The notes: a model not told the origin generated them from the letters alone. A stretch of DNA of 40,271 bases from GCA-002779465 sp964596535 (GCA_964596535.1 CAZQUR010000013.1:1-40271); one strand, 5' to 3'; positions 1 through 8,303 are shown, counted from the first letter of the stretch. Made by a program: numbers and translations.

Positions 1-140
1 ACCGGCGCCAGTTCCGCAAGCAAGCGGAAGCGTTTTTCGGCTTCCGCTTGAGCCCCTTCCGACCCCCTGCATTTGCGCAGTGCCGTCTCTAATTCCCGAG
101 CCTTTTTCGTCAATTCTTCATAGCGGGGTGTATCGGCCAT
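1..140 (-). CDS. PAS-type sensor/signalling protein, N-terminus only (partial)
   Basis: The reading frame opens with ATG at 138-140 and runs off the left edge, so only the first 46 residues are visible. They begin MADTPRYEELTKKARELE, continue as a charged helix, and end with a RFRLLAELAPV stretch. This short coiled-coil lead followed by 'ERFR.L.E.AP' is how many deltaproteobacterial PAS-containing histidine kinases and GGDEF proteins begin, with the PAS fold starting at the RFR segment. An AGGGGA ribosome-binding site lies just upstream of the ATG. The output domain (kinase, cyclase or other) lies outside the window and cannot be named. The family call is by pattern only. Confidence 0.6.
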   Translation of the reverse strand, partial: MADTPRYEELTKKARELETALRKCRGSEGAQAEAEKRFRLLAELAP

Positions 141-648
141 GGTATTCCCCTGATGACATGATCATGGGAGGATCGCGGTCCTTTTTTTCGGAGTCGCGAA
201 AAAAAGCCTCCGAATTCGGATATGGACACTTCCCCCGGTTGCGCGGGTGTCCGGGATGATAAGGAGGAGTTCCGGCGGGGTCGGGCCACCGCCGGAGAGG
301 AAAACCGTTTTCCCTTCAGGTTGCACCGGCAAGATCCATTTTCGTGTATGTCTTCGGCATCTTTGCCTTTTCGACCTGTTTGATCGGCTATTTCCTAAGT
401 ATCCGCCGTTGCACATAATGTCAATCTTTTTCACAAATGCAGAATCTCATGACAAGGTTTAAAGGGATAGGGAGACGGCCGCGGGTGTTCCCGATCGTAA
501 CTTCATTGTTCTGGATCTTGACAGCAAAACGATGGTATAAGAGTGGGCAATCGAATGGATTTCCCTGAAAAAACACATCTGAATCCCGGTGCGCCCATGC
601 CCATCGAGAGCGAAACCAAATGAGGATCTTCTTTGGACAAGGGCATAT
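141..648. other. Intergenic region between divergent genes, with small hairpins
   Basis: About 500 nt separates the PAS gene (minus) from the ferric reductase gene (plus). A perfect 10-bp inverted repeat, CTTTTTTTCG (181-190) and CGAAAAAAAG (197-206), sits just upstream of the PAS gene. A CCGGCGG/CCGCCGG pair lies near 271-297. A near-palindrome GGAAAACCGTTTTCC follows at about 299-313. Short frames on both strands here lack ribosome-binding sites and family features, so I do not call genes. Confidence 0.5.
396..424 (-). promoter_or_regulatory. Possible sigma-70 promoter for the PAS gene
   Basis: On the minus strand a perfect TTGACA (419-424) is followed after 17 nt by TACTTA (396-401). The -35 box is excellent and the -10 box weak. 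It points toward the PAS gene about 250 nt downstream, which would leave a long leader containing the 181-206 hairpin. Confidence 0.35.
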
Positions 649-2010
649 ATGACCGATTCGAAAAAAGGCTTGACGCCTCCAAACGCCCGGTATTTTTGGG
701 GCGGGATTCTTCTTTTTCTGGCCGCACTCCTTTTTGCGGGCGGATTTACGGTTCCATTTATCTTTGAATCCCCTTCCATCCTCTACAAGTTCGGCGTCGA
801 TAAGTGGTTGCTCCGCACCGGCAAATTGCTGGGCATCGGCGCCGCGCTCCTTCTTTTCTTCCAGCTGCCCCTGGCCGGACGCCTTAAATTTTTGGACCGG
901 ATTTTCTTTCTGCCGAGGCTTTACCGCGTCCATCGCCTGGACGCCTGGGTCATCGGTATCATGGTTTTGCTGCACCCGGTCTGCATTCTTCTCCCGGACG
1001 ACAGGATCATGATCCCCCTGGAAGCCCGGTACTGGCCCGAATGGGTGGGGGCGGGGCTCTTGGTCCTGGTTTTCTTCCAGGTGCTCTTGGCCGCCGGCCG
1101 GGATCGGTTTTCGATTCCGTATCATCGATGGCGCAGCGTGCACCAGGGAATCGGTGTCGCCGCCGCGACCGCGCTGGGGGTGCACGTGCTCTTCGTCAGC
1201 GAAACCTTTGAAGTCACCGGCATCCCCCGCACCGCCGTTTTTATCCTGGCCGGCGCATGGGGATTCCTGTGGCTTTGGGTCCGGGCGCAGTCGACAAAAA
1301 GATTGCGCCATCGCTGGCGGGTGACCGGTGTCACCGCCGCCGGGACGGACGCCCATGCCGTTGACCTGGTGCCGGCCGGATCCAGGCCGTTTTCCTATGC
1401 GCCGGGCCAGTTCGCCTTTTTCTCCTTTTTTTCGCCGGCCCTTTCCAAGGAAGCGCACCCCTTCACCCTTTCCTCCAGTCCCACCCGGCCGGATCACCTC
1501 CAGATCACCGTCCGGTCCTGCGGAGACTGGACAGCGGGGATCGGCGGCGTCCGAAAAGGGGATACGGTTTTCATTCAGGGCCCTTACGGTGGCTTTACCC
1601 CCCTTTCCGAACCGGCCGGCCGGGAGGTGGTCATGATCGCCGGCGGCATCGGGGTGACGCCCATGTGGAGCATGCTCCGCCACATGAGTGACGTGAAGGA
1701 TTCCCGGCTCGTTCTTTTGATCTGGAGCAACCGCTCCGAGGAATACCTTTTCGGCCGTGAGGAACTGGCGGCCATGGAAGCGCATTTGACACACTTCACC
1801 TGGATCCCTATTTTCACCCGTGAAAAAGGCCGTTTCGGCCGGTCCGGGCGGCTGGACCTGAGGGTTCTGGAAGATCTTCTGGAAAAGACCCGGCGTGACG
1901 CCGCGGTTTTCATCTGCGGGCCGCCGGAAATGATCCGCCGGGTGCGAACGCTCCTGCGGCAACTGGGATTTCCGAGATCTTCCATGCGATGGGAAGCATT
2001 CGGTTTTTAA
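649..2010 (+). CDS. Ferric reductase-like transmembrane flavoprotein (FAD/NAD(P)H domain)
   Basis: A 453-residue membrane flavocytochrome-type protein. About six hydrophobic helices fill residues 17-215, with histidines H95, H109, H166 and H179 placed as possible heme ligands, as in the ferric reductase-like transmembrane family. A ferredoxin-NADP reductase module follows. Its FAD-binding motif HPFTLSSSP is near residue 270, the nucleotide-binding GGIGVTPMWSML is in the middle, and CGPPEM is near the C-terminus. It would move electrons from NAD(P)H through FAD and heme across the membrane, to ferric iron or another acceptor. I chose the ATG at 649 because the upstream in-frame ATG at 589 adds a non-conserved, non-membrane tail. 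The next gene (YceI) follows after 17 nt and is probably co-transcribed. The electron acceptor cannot be read from sequence. Confidence 0.85.
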   Translation: MTDSKKGLTPPNARYFWGGILLFLAALLFAGGFTVPFIFESPSILYKFGVDKWLLRTGKLLGIGAALLLFFQLPLAGRLKFLDRIFFLPRLYRVHRLDAWVIGIMVLLHPVCILLPDDRIMIPLEARYWPEWVGAGLLVLVFFQVLLAAGRDRFSIPYHRWRSVHQGIGVAAATALGVHVLFVSETFEVTGIPRTAVFILAGAWGFLWLWVRAQSTKRLRHRWRVTGVTAAGTDAHAVDLVPAGSRPFSYAPGQFAFFSFFSPALSKEAHPFTLSSSPTRPDHLQITVRSCGDWTAGIGGVRKGDTVFIQGPYGGFTPLSEPAGREVVMIAGGIGVTPMWSMLRHMSDVKDSRLVLLIWSNRSEEYLFGREELAAMEAHLTHFTWIPIFTREKGRFGRSGRLDLRVLEDLLEKTRRDAAVFICGPPEMIRRVRTLLRQLGFPRSSMRWEAFGF

Positions 2011-2027
2011 ATCAAAGGAGAAGCGCC

Positions 2028-2621
2028 ATGAAAAAAATCCATCTCGGCCTTTTGGCAGGACTGTTTTTACTCTTTGCCGTCAATGCCCATGCCCAAGCCC
2101 CGGCGTGGACCATCGACAAGGTGCACTCGGGGATCTATTTCGGCATCCAGCACATTTACTCCACCGTCAAGGGCCAGTTCAACGAATTTGACGGAAAAAT
2201 TCACTTCGACCCTGACAATCTGGAGCAAAGCCGATTCGACTTTACGGTGAATGTCAACAGCATCGAGACGAAAAACACCAAGCGGGACAGCCATCTGTTG
2301 TCCGGGGATTTCTTCGATGCCAAAACGTATCCGGTGATGACATTCAAAAGCGCGTCCATCAAACACGTGGAAAAGGAGCGCTATACCGTGGAGGGGACCC
2401 TCACCGTAAAGGACGTGAGCCGCACCGTTTCGATCCCCTTTACCTTCTTCGGGACAAAACCGAATCCATTCAATGCCAAACAGCAGGTGGCCGGATTCGA
2501 GGCGCGCATAACTCTGGATCGGCTGGAATACCACGTGGGCAACGGCAAATTTTTGAAACTGGGTGTGGTGGGAAAAGACGCCACGGTGCTGATCACTATC
2601 GAGGCCATGCGGGATCAATAA
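2028..2621 (+). CDS. YceI family periplasmic lipid-binding protein
   Basis: A 197-residue secreted protein. The N-terminus is a clear Sec signal peptide with hydrophobic core LLAGLFLLFAV and a predicted cut after AHA (about residue 22). The mature part begins WTIDKVHSGIYFGIQH, the standard opening of the YceI lipocalin-like beta barrel. The internal features G.FF...YP...F.S and the 'G.LTVKDVSR.V..PF.F' segment are also present. YceI proteins bind polyisoprenoids or quinone-like lipids in the periplasm, and some accompany membrane cytochromes. The start is fixed by AAAGGAG at 2014-2020. The gene sits 17 nt after the ferric-reductase-like gene, which suggests a shared transcript and perhaps a quinone-related job; that link is inference. 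Confidence 0.9.
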   Translation: MKKIHLGLLAGLFLLFAVNAHAQAPAWTIDKVHSGIYFGIQHIYSTVKGQFNEFDGKIHFDPDNLEQSRFDFTVNVNSIETKNTKRDSHLLSGDFFDAKTYPVMTFKSASIKHVEKERYTVEGTLTVKDVSRTVSIPFTFFGTKPNPFNAKQQVAGFEARITLDRLEYHVGNGKFLKLGVVGKDATVLITIEAMRDQ

Positions 2622-2756
2622 GCCGGGCCCAACCCATCGGCAAAAGCCCGGCGCGCATTTCAGCAACGGATCCGGGCCCGGGAACCGAATCCACGCCCGC
2701 CAAACCCGCGGTTTGAAGCAGGGCCGGGGAACGAATCAATGGATCGGCAAAATTTT

Positions 2757-4172
2757 TTACGCCAGTTCCCGGATTCGGGCGGCCTTTTCTTCCGGGATGG
2801 GCAACGGCCGGTGGGTTTTCAGGATCGAACGGAGTTTTTTTCGGGCCTTTTCCTGAAAAGTCGGGCGACCCGCCTGCTCCCATGCCTCGAAGCCGGCCCG
2901 GTTCATGAGCTTGGGCCGCCACTGGGTCTTTGAAAGGTTTTCCAGGGTGTGGCGCTGTCCCAAAAAGTGCCCGTTGAACCCCACCTCCCGGATCACGTCC
3001 AGGGCCAGCGTCTCCTCATTGACCGGCACCCCTTCATGGAAGCGCCTGCACTGGTCGATCACCTCGTCCAGAAGGACCAGCATCTCCAGGCTTCCGGTCC
3101 GGCCGAAATCCATGTATCCCACGTCGTGATTCAGGTTGGATCCCAGCATGGCGGATAAAAAGGTGCACAGTCCGGCCTCGAACACGGCCTGGCCGTCGGG
3201 GATGTGGGTGTCGCAGGTCCCGGCGTATCCCCACGTGGGCAGATCGTAGAAACGGCCCATCTCCTGGACCGCCATGTAGGCCAGAAGGTATTCCGGGGCA
3301 TTGTAGGAGCTTTGGGCCGTGGCCATGTCCATGACCGCGGGGCCCATCCCCATGAGAAAAGGGGCCCCGCTGCTTTTTGATTGATGGATGACCAGCCCGC
3401 AGAAACACTCGGCCAGCCCCTGGGCCACATGACCCGCGATGGTGATGGGGGCGGTGGCGCCGGCCAAAGGCGCCGGGGAATACACCACGGGAATCCCTTT
3501 TTCCGCGCAGAAGAGCAGCTTTTCAAGGCTTTTGACGGGATGCTTCCGGGGACTGGTGGGTTCCGCGTAATGGATGAAATAGGGCTTTTCCCGGAGAGCC
3601 GCGTCCGTTTCCCTCAGGATCCGCGCCATCTCGTACATCCGTTGAAGATCCGGAAGGCCTTCCGCCGTACAGACGATGGGTTTTGCGGACGATTCGACCA
3701 TGGCCTGGAAGCTTTTCAGATAGGCGTTTTCCGGCGGGATGTCCGACGGGTGGGCAAAGGACATGATAAAATCGATGTTGGGTAACGCATCAGCCACCCG
3801 GGCGGCCCGGCGGATGTCTTCCAGGGTGCTTTTGCGCCGGATTCCGTCCTCGGGATCCAGGGTATACAGCAGGTCCGATCCCAAACCATAGTAGGACCGG
3901 TCCCCGCCCAGATCCATGGCAAATTCGCCTGTTCGGTCATAGATGCGGATGCGTTTCGGGGCGGTCTGCACCGCTTTTATCACTTTTTCTTTCGGAATTT
4001 TGACGATATTGCCGTCATGAACCGGACAACCGCTGTTTTTTAAAAGACTGAGGGCGTCTTCTTCGAAAATCTGCATGCCCGCTTCACTGAGCAGTTCAAG
4101 AACCGACTGGTGGATTCTCTTTTTGCTTTCTTCCGAGAGAAGCCGGAGGGTGGGGTGGTTGGTCAAGTCCAT
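2757..4172 (-). CDS. MttB-superfamily (trimethylamine methyltransferase-like) protein, non-pyrrolysine type
   Basis: A 471-residue protein of the MttB superfamily: N-terminal ELLSEAGMQIFEEDALSLLKNSGCPV, a central barrel with YYGLGSDLLYTLDPEDG, and the C-terminal GFNGHFLGQRHTLENLSKTQW region. True trimethylamine methyltransferases read an internal UAG as pyrrolysine. This frame has no internal TAG, so it belongs with the non-Pyl members, some of which demethylate glycine betaine or other quaternary amines and hand the methyl group to a corrinoid protein. No corrinoid protein gene is nearby. The start at 4172 is supported by AAAGGA upstream. The gene follows the aldehyde oxidoreductase gene by 58 nt on the same strand, so the two probably form an operon. 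The substrate is unknown. Confidence 0.85.
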   Translation of the reverse strand: MDLTNHPTLRLLSEESKKRIHQSVLELLSEAGMQIFEEDALSLLKNSGCPVHDGNIVKIPKEKVIKAVQTAPKRIRIYDRTGEFAMDLGGDRSYYGLGSDLLYTLDPEDGIRRKSTLEDIRRAARVADALPNIDFIMSFAHPSDIPPENAYLKSFQAMVESSAKPIVCTAEGLPDLQRMYEMARILRETDAALREKPYFIHYAEPTSPRKHPVKSLEKLLFCAEKGIPVVYSPAPLAGATAPITIAGHVAQGLAECFCGLVIHQSKSSGAPFLMGMGPAVMDMATAQSSYNAPEYLLAYMAVQEMGRFYDLPTWGYAGTCDTHIPDGQAVFEAGLCTFLSAMLGSNLNHDVGYMDFGRTGSLEMLVLLDEVIDQCRRFHEGVPVNEETLALDVIREVGFNGHFLGQRHTLENLSKTQWRPKLMNRAGFEAWEQAGRPTFQEKARKKLRSILKTHRPLPIPEEKAARIRELA

Positions 4173-4230
4173 TTTGAAATCCTTTGTCGATTCTCCGAGG
4201 GGGGTTGTGCAAGGGCGGATGCGGGCGGGG

Positions 4231-6120
4231 CTATCCGGCTTTCTTCCAATCCTTCATCCCTTTGAGGGCTTTCGCCAGGCCGAGACGGTGCAGGGTCTTT
4301 TCCGAAGGGATTCCGCTTTCATCCCAACCCATGGCCGCATAAAAATCCCGGACCATGGGCTTGAGCCAGTCCAGACGCCTGGATCCGGTGCCGGCGGCGG
4401 GTTGGCTCATCTCAAAAAACATGGATGGCAGGTCGTCCTCTTGGGGCTGCATCCCGTGCTTTATATTGAACAACCGCTCCAGGTTCGCCGTGCGTTCCGC
4501 GGCGTCAAAAAGAGGCTCAGGACTTATGGGACGATCCGTGAGTGCGGCGGCCAGGGCGGCTTCGTTTTTCAGGTCAAAGGCCCCGATCAGGCTCAGGGCC
4601 GGCACCTTGCAGATGCCCAGGTTGTCGAGGGCGATATTGACGAGCATGGCTCGCCGGATCAGCGCCCCTTTTCCGCGGATGGAACGCAGGTCCACGGCTT
4701 CTGCCGTGCCCAGTTCGGCCCGGGCCTTCTCCGGGGACCACCCGTATTCCAGGGCGGCATAGAGCTGATTGTAGTCCCCGCCCCGGCTGGAGACCGCATA
4801 ACCCAAAGCCGTCCCCATGATATGAAACGGATGATACGCCGAAAGTTCCAGGCCTTTGACATGGGGGGCAAATCGATCCGCACCCCGGCCGATTTCCGAT
4901 GCGGCCTTCTTGATGCCCTGTGCCAGGACGGCGCCGAATCCGTTCCTTTGGGCCATCTGATGCAGCAGGGTCTCCATGGCGGCGGTATTCCCCCAGGTGA
5001 TATCGATCCCGCCCGTGTCTTTTCGGGTGAGTATGCCGCGGTCGAAAAGATCCATGGCAAACGCAATGAGGCTGCCGGCGGAAATGCTGTCGACGCCGAG
5101 CCGGGCGCAAAGGGCGTCCAGATGGGTCACCGCTTCCGGCCGGGACAACCCGCACTTGGAACCCAGCGCCACCATGGGTTCGAACTCGGGACGCACCGCT
5201 TCTTCTCCCTGGAAGGGGCCATCGTGAAAGAAAAGGTCCGCCTTGCAAAGGACCGGGCACCGGTGGCATCCCTTGGCGCGAACCCGGTACTTTGCCAGCT
5301 GTTTCCCGTCCAGGTCCCGGGCGGTGTCGAATCGATTGCTTCTGTAATTGCGTGTGGCCAGAATCCCCAAGTCATGGGCCCAATCCACATAGCCGGCCCC
5401 GCCGTGGCGGTGAAAATAATCGAAATGGATCGATTCTTTGATCTGTTGGAAATAGTCTTTGATCAGCCGGGACTGATCCTCCGATAAGGAAGCGTTTCGT
5501 GCGGGCCGGCGGCACACGATGACAGCCTTGACGTTTTTCGCGCCCAAAACCGCACCCATCCCGGTCCGGCCCGCCGCATGGTCCTGATCCGTCATCAGGC
5601 AGGCAAAGGGGACCTGCTGTTCACCGGCGGGACCGATGGAAAGGATGCTCAAGGACGCCTTCGGGTAGGCGGCCTTGATCCGCTCACAGGTTTCCCGCGT
5701 GTCGCATCCCCACAAAGACGCGGCATCCATTAGCCGAATATCCTCTTGGTCGATGAAAACACAGACGGGTTTCGGTGCGCAACCGCGCAAAATCAGGGTT
5801 TGAACCCCCGCCGCGTTCAACCGGCTTCCGAAATACCCCCCCACATTGGAACTGCCCAGGATGCCGGTCTGGGGGGAAAGGGCATTTACGTGGACCCGGG
5901 AAGAAGCCGGCGCCGATGTTCCGGTAAGCAGGCCGCAGGAAATCATGAGGATGTTTTCCGGGCCCAAGGGATCCGTCCCGGCGGGCAAACGGGAAAAAAG
6001 GTGTTCCACGTTGTACCCGCGGCCGCCGAGACACCACCGGGTCATCGCCTCCGGATACGGGGACACCGTAAAAGTGCCCGCACTCAAATCCACGTCAAGA
6101 ATGTTTCCCAGGTTGATCAT
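4231..6120 (-). CDS. Aldehyde:ferredoxin oxidoreductase family tungsto/molybdoenzyme
   Basis: A 629-residue AOR-family enzyme. The N-terminal beta-sheet domain that binds the bis-pterin metal cofactor begins INLGNILDVDLSAGTF and includes CLGGRGYNVEHLF. The [4Fe-4S] ligands are C285, C288 and C292 (CHRCPVLC) plus C504 (DNLGIC), the CX2CX3C...C pattern of the family. These enzymes oxidise aldehydes, or related substrates in subfamilies, to acids with ferredoxin as acceptor, in the cytoplasm. I chose the ATG at 6120, preceded by AAAAAGG, over an in-frame start at 6168 that adds a non-conserved tail. The gene is first in a likely two-gene operon with the MttB-like gene. The substrate is not evident. 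Confidence 0.9.
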   Translation of the reverse strand: MINLGNILDVDLSAGTFTVSPYPEAMTRWCLGGRGYNVEHLFSRLPAGTDPLGPENILMISCGLLTGTSAPASSRVHVNALSPQTGILGSSNVGGYFGSRLNAAGVQTLILRGCAPKPVCVFIDQEDIRLMDAASLWGCDTRETCERIKAAYPKASLSILSIGPAGEQQVPFACLMTDQDHAAGRTGMGAVLGAKNVKAVIVCRRPARNASLSEDQSRLIKDYFQQIKESIHFDYFHRHGGAGYVDWAHDLGILATRNYRSNRFDTARDLDGKQLAKYRVRAKGCHRCPVLCKADLFFHDGPFQGEEAVRPEFEPMVALGSKCGLSRPEAVTHLDALCARLGVDSISAGSLIAFAMDLFDRGILTRKDTGGIDITWGNTAAMETLLHQMAQRNGFGAVLAQGIKKAASEIGRGADRFAPHVKGLELSAYHPFHIMGTALGYAVSSRGGDYNQLYAALEYGWSPEKARAELGTAEAVDLRSIRGKGALIRRAMLVNIALDNLGICKVPALSLIGAFDLKNEAALAAALTDRPISPEPLFDAAERTANLERLFNIKHGMQPQEDDLPSMFFEMSQPAAGTGSRRLDWLKPMVRDFYAAMGWDESGIPSEKTLHRLGLAKALKGMKDWKKAG

Positions 6121-6165
6121 GGCCTTTTTTAAAATCGGTTGGATATCCGTTGAAAAACCCCATAG

Positions 6166-6194
6166 CATCTAATGAAATCGGCTTGGGGTGTCAA
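6166..6194 (-). promoter_or_regulatory. Probable sigma-70 promoter of the AOR/MttB-like operon
   Basis: On the minus strand TTGACA (6189-6194) is followed after exactly 17 nt by TAGATG (6166-6171). Transcription would start near 6158, giving a leader of about 40 nt before the AOR start codon at 6120. Confidence 0.45.
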
Positions 6195-6344
6195 GTCCAA
6201 ACGCATATACGAAACCGGTGCGCCTTGAAAATAAAGGCGGTTCCTGGTATCCGGCGGGTGAGCGTTGCACCCCCTTTTGAGGGGATTTATCGGAAAGCGA
6301 CACGTTGAAACGACTTGGAAGGCTTTGATGAAAAGTAAACTACA

Positions 6345-6362
6345 TACCGGCTGAAGCCGGTA
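6345..6362. repeat. Perfect palindrome resembling an IS200/IS605 terminal hairpin or REP unit
   Basis: TACCGGC (6345-6351), TGAA loop, GCCGGTA (6356-6362), followed by GCTTTAGG. A perfect 7-bp GC-rich foldback with a 4-nt loop next to a TTTAGG-type tail resembles the subterminal hairpins of IS200/IS605 elements and REP sequences. No transposase gene is present, so at most this is a remnant. The small membrane protein starts 17 nt further on. Confidence 0.35.
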
Positions 6363-6379
6363 GCTTTAGGGTTCCAGTC

Positions 6380-6562
6380 ATGAGAAAAGAAGATCGATAT
6401 CACCTGTCCGGCTGGGGGCTTTTTTTGGTCTGCGCTCTTTTCTTCATCGCCTCTGGCTGGCGGAATAAAGATATTTTGACTTTGGCGGGCAGCGTCCTTT
6501 TCTTTGTCGCCTGCATCTTGTTTCTTATCCCCCTTTTATTTTCCAAAAGAAAAGGGGAGTAA
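6380..6562 (+). CDS. Small two-helix membrane protein, function unknown
   Basis: A 60-residue open frame with two hydrophobic segments (about residues 11-26 and 33-54). They are separated by a short polar turn (GWRNKD), and the protein ends with a positively charged tail FSKRKGE. The positive-inside rule would put both ends in the cytoplasm. A modest AGGG lies about 10 nt before the ATG. I do not recognise a family. The membrane-protein layout and plausible codon use make it likely to be real, but chance cannot be excluded at this length. It precedes the rhodanese-ferritin gene by 92 nt on the same strand. Confidence 0.5.
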   Translation: MRKEDRYHLSGWGLFLVCALFFIASGWRNKDILTLAGSVLFFVACILFLIPLLFSKRKGE

Positions 6563-6654
6563 CCTTGCGTTCTCAGATCTTACAGGATCAAAATGAAAAC
6601 GGCGGGGCGCTTCACCTTGAACCCCGGGACCCGACGTGATACAAGGCACAGGCC

Positions 6655-7506
6655 ATGGATAAATCCCCCGAACAAATGGACGCCCAAACCGCCAGAGCGT
6701 TTTTGGATCGACACGCCTCTCCGGATGTCAACCTGGTGGATGTCCGGGAGCCGTGGGAGTACGAAGAATTCCACCTTCCCGGAGCCGCGCTGATTCCTTT
6801 GGCGGACCTGACGGATAACTTGAAGGAACTTTCGGCGTCGAAACCCACCCTTGTCTACTGTCGATCCGGGAATCGGAGCGCCGCCGCGGCCTCCCTCATG
6901 AGAGGCCAAGGCTTCCGGGAAGTCCACAACATCGTGGGCGGCATCATGGCCTGGAAGGGGGATACCGCCGTGGGACCCTGGGAGAAGGGATTATATCATT
7001 TCACGGGAAAGGAAACCCCCCTTGAAATCCTTGGGGTGGCCTATGCCATGGAAACGAATCTCGGCGCCTTTTACGCCGCCCTGGCCGCATCGAGCAACAC
7101 CCCGGATCTGCAGGAAACGTTTGATCGGCTGGCGCGGTTTGAAGAGGCCCACCAAACCCTCCTGGTCCGACTGGCAGAGAAAATGGGCGCTTCGGGAGAC
7201 ATCCGAAAAGCCCTGGAATCCACAGGGGGCATCAGCGCCGCCGAAGGCGGATGGGCGCCGGACGATCTTTTAAAAGAACGGGAAGTCGTCATCGACACGT
7301 CCCGAACGGCCGTGGAAGCCGCCATGATGTTCGAAGCCCAGGCCCTGGATCTTTATCTGCGTTCGCTTCACGTCATCCAAAACCCGGAATGTCATGGGCT
7401 GCTGCATGAACTGGCGGACCAGGAAAAGGCGCATCTGAAGGTGTTATCCCGTTTTCTGAACCGAAAAGACCCCTTGGATTCATTATCCATCCTGACAAGA
7501 TCGTAA
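6655..7506 (+). CDS. Rhodanese domain fused to a ferritin-like (rubrerythrin-type) diiron domain
   Basis: A 283-residue two-domain cytoplasmic protein. Residues 7-107 are a rhodanese fold with LVDVREPWEYEEFHLPGA and the active-site loop YCRSGNRS, in which C69 would carry a persulfide. Residues 120-270 form a four-helix ferritin-like bundle with a complete set of diiron ligands: E133, the pair E163/H166 (EEAH), E227, and the pair E257/H260 (EKAH). No rubredoxin domain is present, unlike classical rubrerythrins. The fusion suggests coupling of sulfur transfer with peroxide or oxygen chemistry at a diiron site, which is an inference. An AAGG-containing site precedes the ATG. Confidence 0.85.
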   Translation: MDKSPEQMDAQTARAFLDRHASPDVNLVDVREPWEYEEFHLPGAALIPLADLTDNLKELSASKPTLVYCRSGNRSAAAASLMRGQGFREVHNIVGGIMAWKGDTAVGPWEKGLYHFTGKETPLEILGVAYAMETNLGAFYAALAASSNTPDLQETFDRLARFEEAHQTLLVRLAEKMGASGDIRKALESTGGISAAEGGWAPDDLLKEREVVIDTSRTAVEAAMMFEAQALDLYLRSLHVIQNPECHGLLHELADQEKAHLKVLSRFLNRKDPLDSLSILTRS

Positions 7507-7519
7507 AAAAACCCGAAAT

Positions 7520-7828
7520 CCCCCTCTCCCTTGAGGGAAAGCCCTTTTTAACACTCCCTCTTTCTTGAGGAAGAACCCTTTTTAACACTCCCTCTTTCTT
7601 GAGGAAGAACCCTTTTTAACACTCCCTCTCCCTTGAGGGAGAGGGTTGGGGTNNNNNNNNNNNNNNNNNNNNNNNNNNNNNNNNNNNNNNNNNNNNNNNN
7701 NNNNNNNNNNNNNNNNNNNNNNNNNNNNNNNNNNNNNNNNNNNNNNNNNNNNCTTGAGGAAGAACCCTTTTTAACACTCCCTCTCCCTTGAGGGAGAGGG
7801 TTGGGGTGAGGGTGAAAGGGGAGGGGAA
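7520..7828. repeat. Tandem 34-nt repeat array ending in a CCCTCTCCC/GGGAGAGGG foldback, interrupted by a scaffold gap
   Basis: Units with an exact 34-nt period start at 7520, 7554, 7588 and 7622. Each holds a CTTGAG-centred dyad and a CCCTTTTTAACA tail. The last unit is CCCTCTCCC-TTGA-GGGAGAGGG followed by TTGGGGTGAGGG, a foldback motif that recurs between genes in many proteobacterial genomes. Units differ by a few bases and there are no spacers, so this is not a CRISPR. After the gap the same last unit is repeated and runs into a G-rich stretch ending near 7828. The array could also stop transcription downstream of the rhodanese-ferritin gene. Confidence 0.75.
7653..7752. other. Scaffold gap (100 N) with 55-nt duplicated flanks
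   Basis: Exactly 100 N. The 55 nt before it (7598-7652) are identical to the 55 nt after it (7753-7807), so the contigs probably overlap here and little or no sequence is missing. Because the site lies in a tandem repeat, the true copy number is uncertain. Confidence 0.85.
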
Positions 7829-7909
7829 AAATGGTTTTTGCGAAGCCGTCAAAATTGATATGTGCCATGCCGAACTTGATCCGGCATCCGGAAAAATCAA
7901 TATGTTTTG

Positions 7910-8284
7910 TTATTCCTCCCCCGGACCGATGAGGGGCAACTCTTTTTCCACCGTGAAATAGACCAAAAACCGGGCTTCGTCCTTGTCGCTCAAGTACTGG
8001 CGGCGGCGGAAAGATTCGATCTTTTCAGGGTCTTGCTCTTCCCGGGCTTTTTTCAGGTGCAGGCGGATGCCGTTGTACCCTTTTCCTTCTTCCATAAAAA
8101 GATACGCGGCGTTGGGGTTGGAGGTCAGGTTGTGATGGGTCAATCGGTCCCGCATGATGAAGGCAAGGGTGCCGTCTTCCATCACGTGCGGCCGTGCATA
8201 GACCGCCGCATTGACTTTTCCTTGGGCGTCGGCGGTGGCCAGGACGCCGGTTCCACGGGTATTTTCAAAATAATTCGGGTTCAT
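7910..8284 (-). CDS. Pyridoxamine 5'-phosphate oxidase-like FMN-binding protein
   Basis: A 124-residue split-barrel flavoprotein. It begins MNPNYFENTRGTGVLATAD, continues with GKVNAAVYARPHVMEDGTLAFIMRDR, and contains NPNAAYLFMEEGKGYNGIRL. These are the usual strands of small PNPOx-like proteins, which bind FMN (or F420 or heme) as dimers. It is far shorter than biosynthetic PdxH, so a role in vitamin B6 synthesis is unlikely; a redox or detoxification role is more probable. I place the start at 8284, with AGAGGTG upstream, because the longer frame beginning at 8377 reads through the hairpin region and adds unrelated sequence. Confidence 0.85.
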   Translation of the reverse strand: MNPNYFENTRGTGVLATADAQGKVNAAVYARPHVMEDGTLAFIMRDRLTHHNLTSNPNAAYLFMEEGKGYNGIRLHLKKAREEQDPEKIESFRRRQYLSDKDEARFLVYFTVEKELPLIGPGEE

Positions 8285-8303
8285 GGGGCACCTCTTTGAA
8301 GCC

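Noticed and set aside
162..434. 90-codon minus-strand frame in the first intergenic region
   Set aside because: It crosses the 181-206 hairpin and a promoter-like sequence, has no ribosome-binding site and no family features.
7520..7828. CRISPR array
   Set aside because: The 34-nt units adjoin each other without variable spacers, and no cas genes are nearby.
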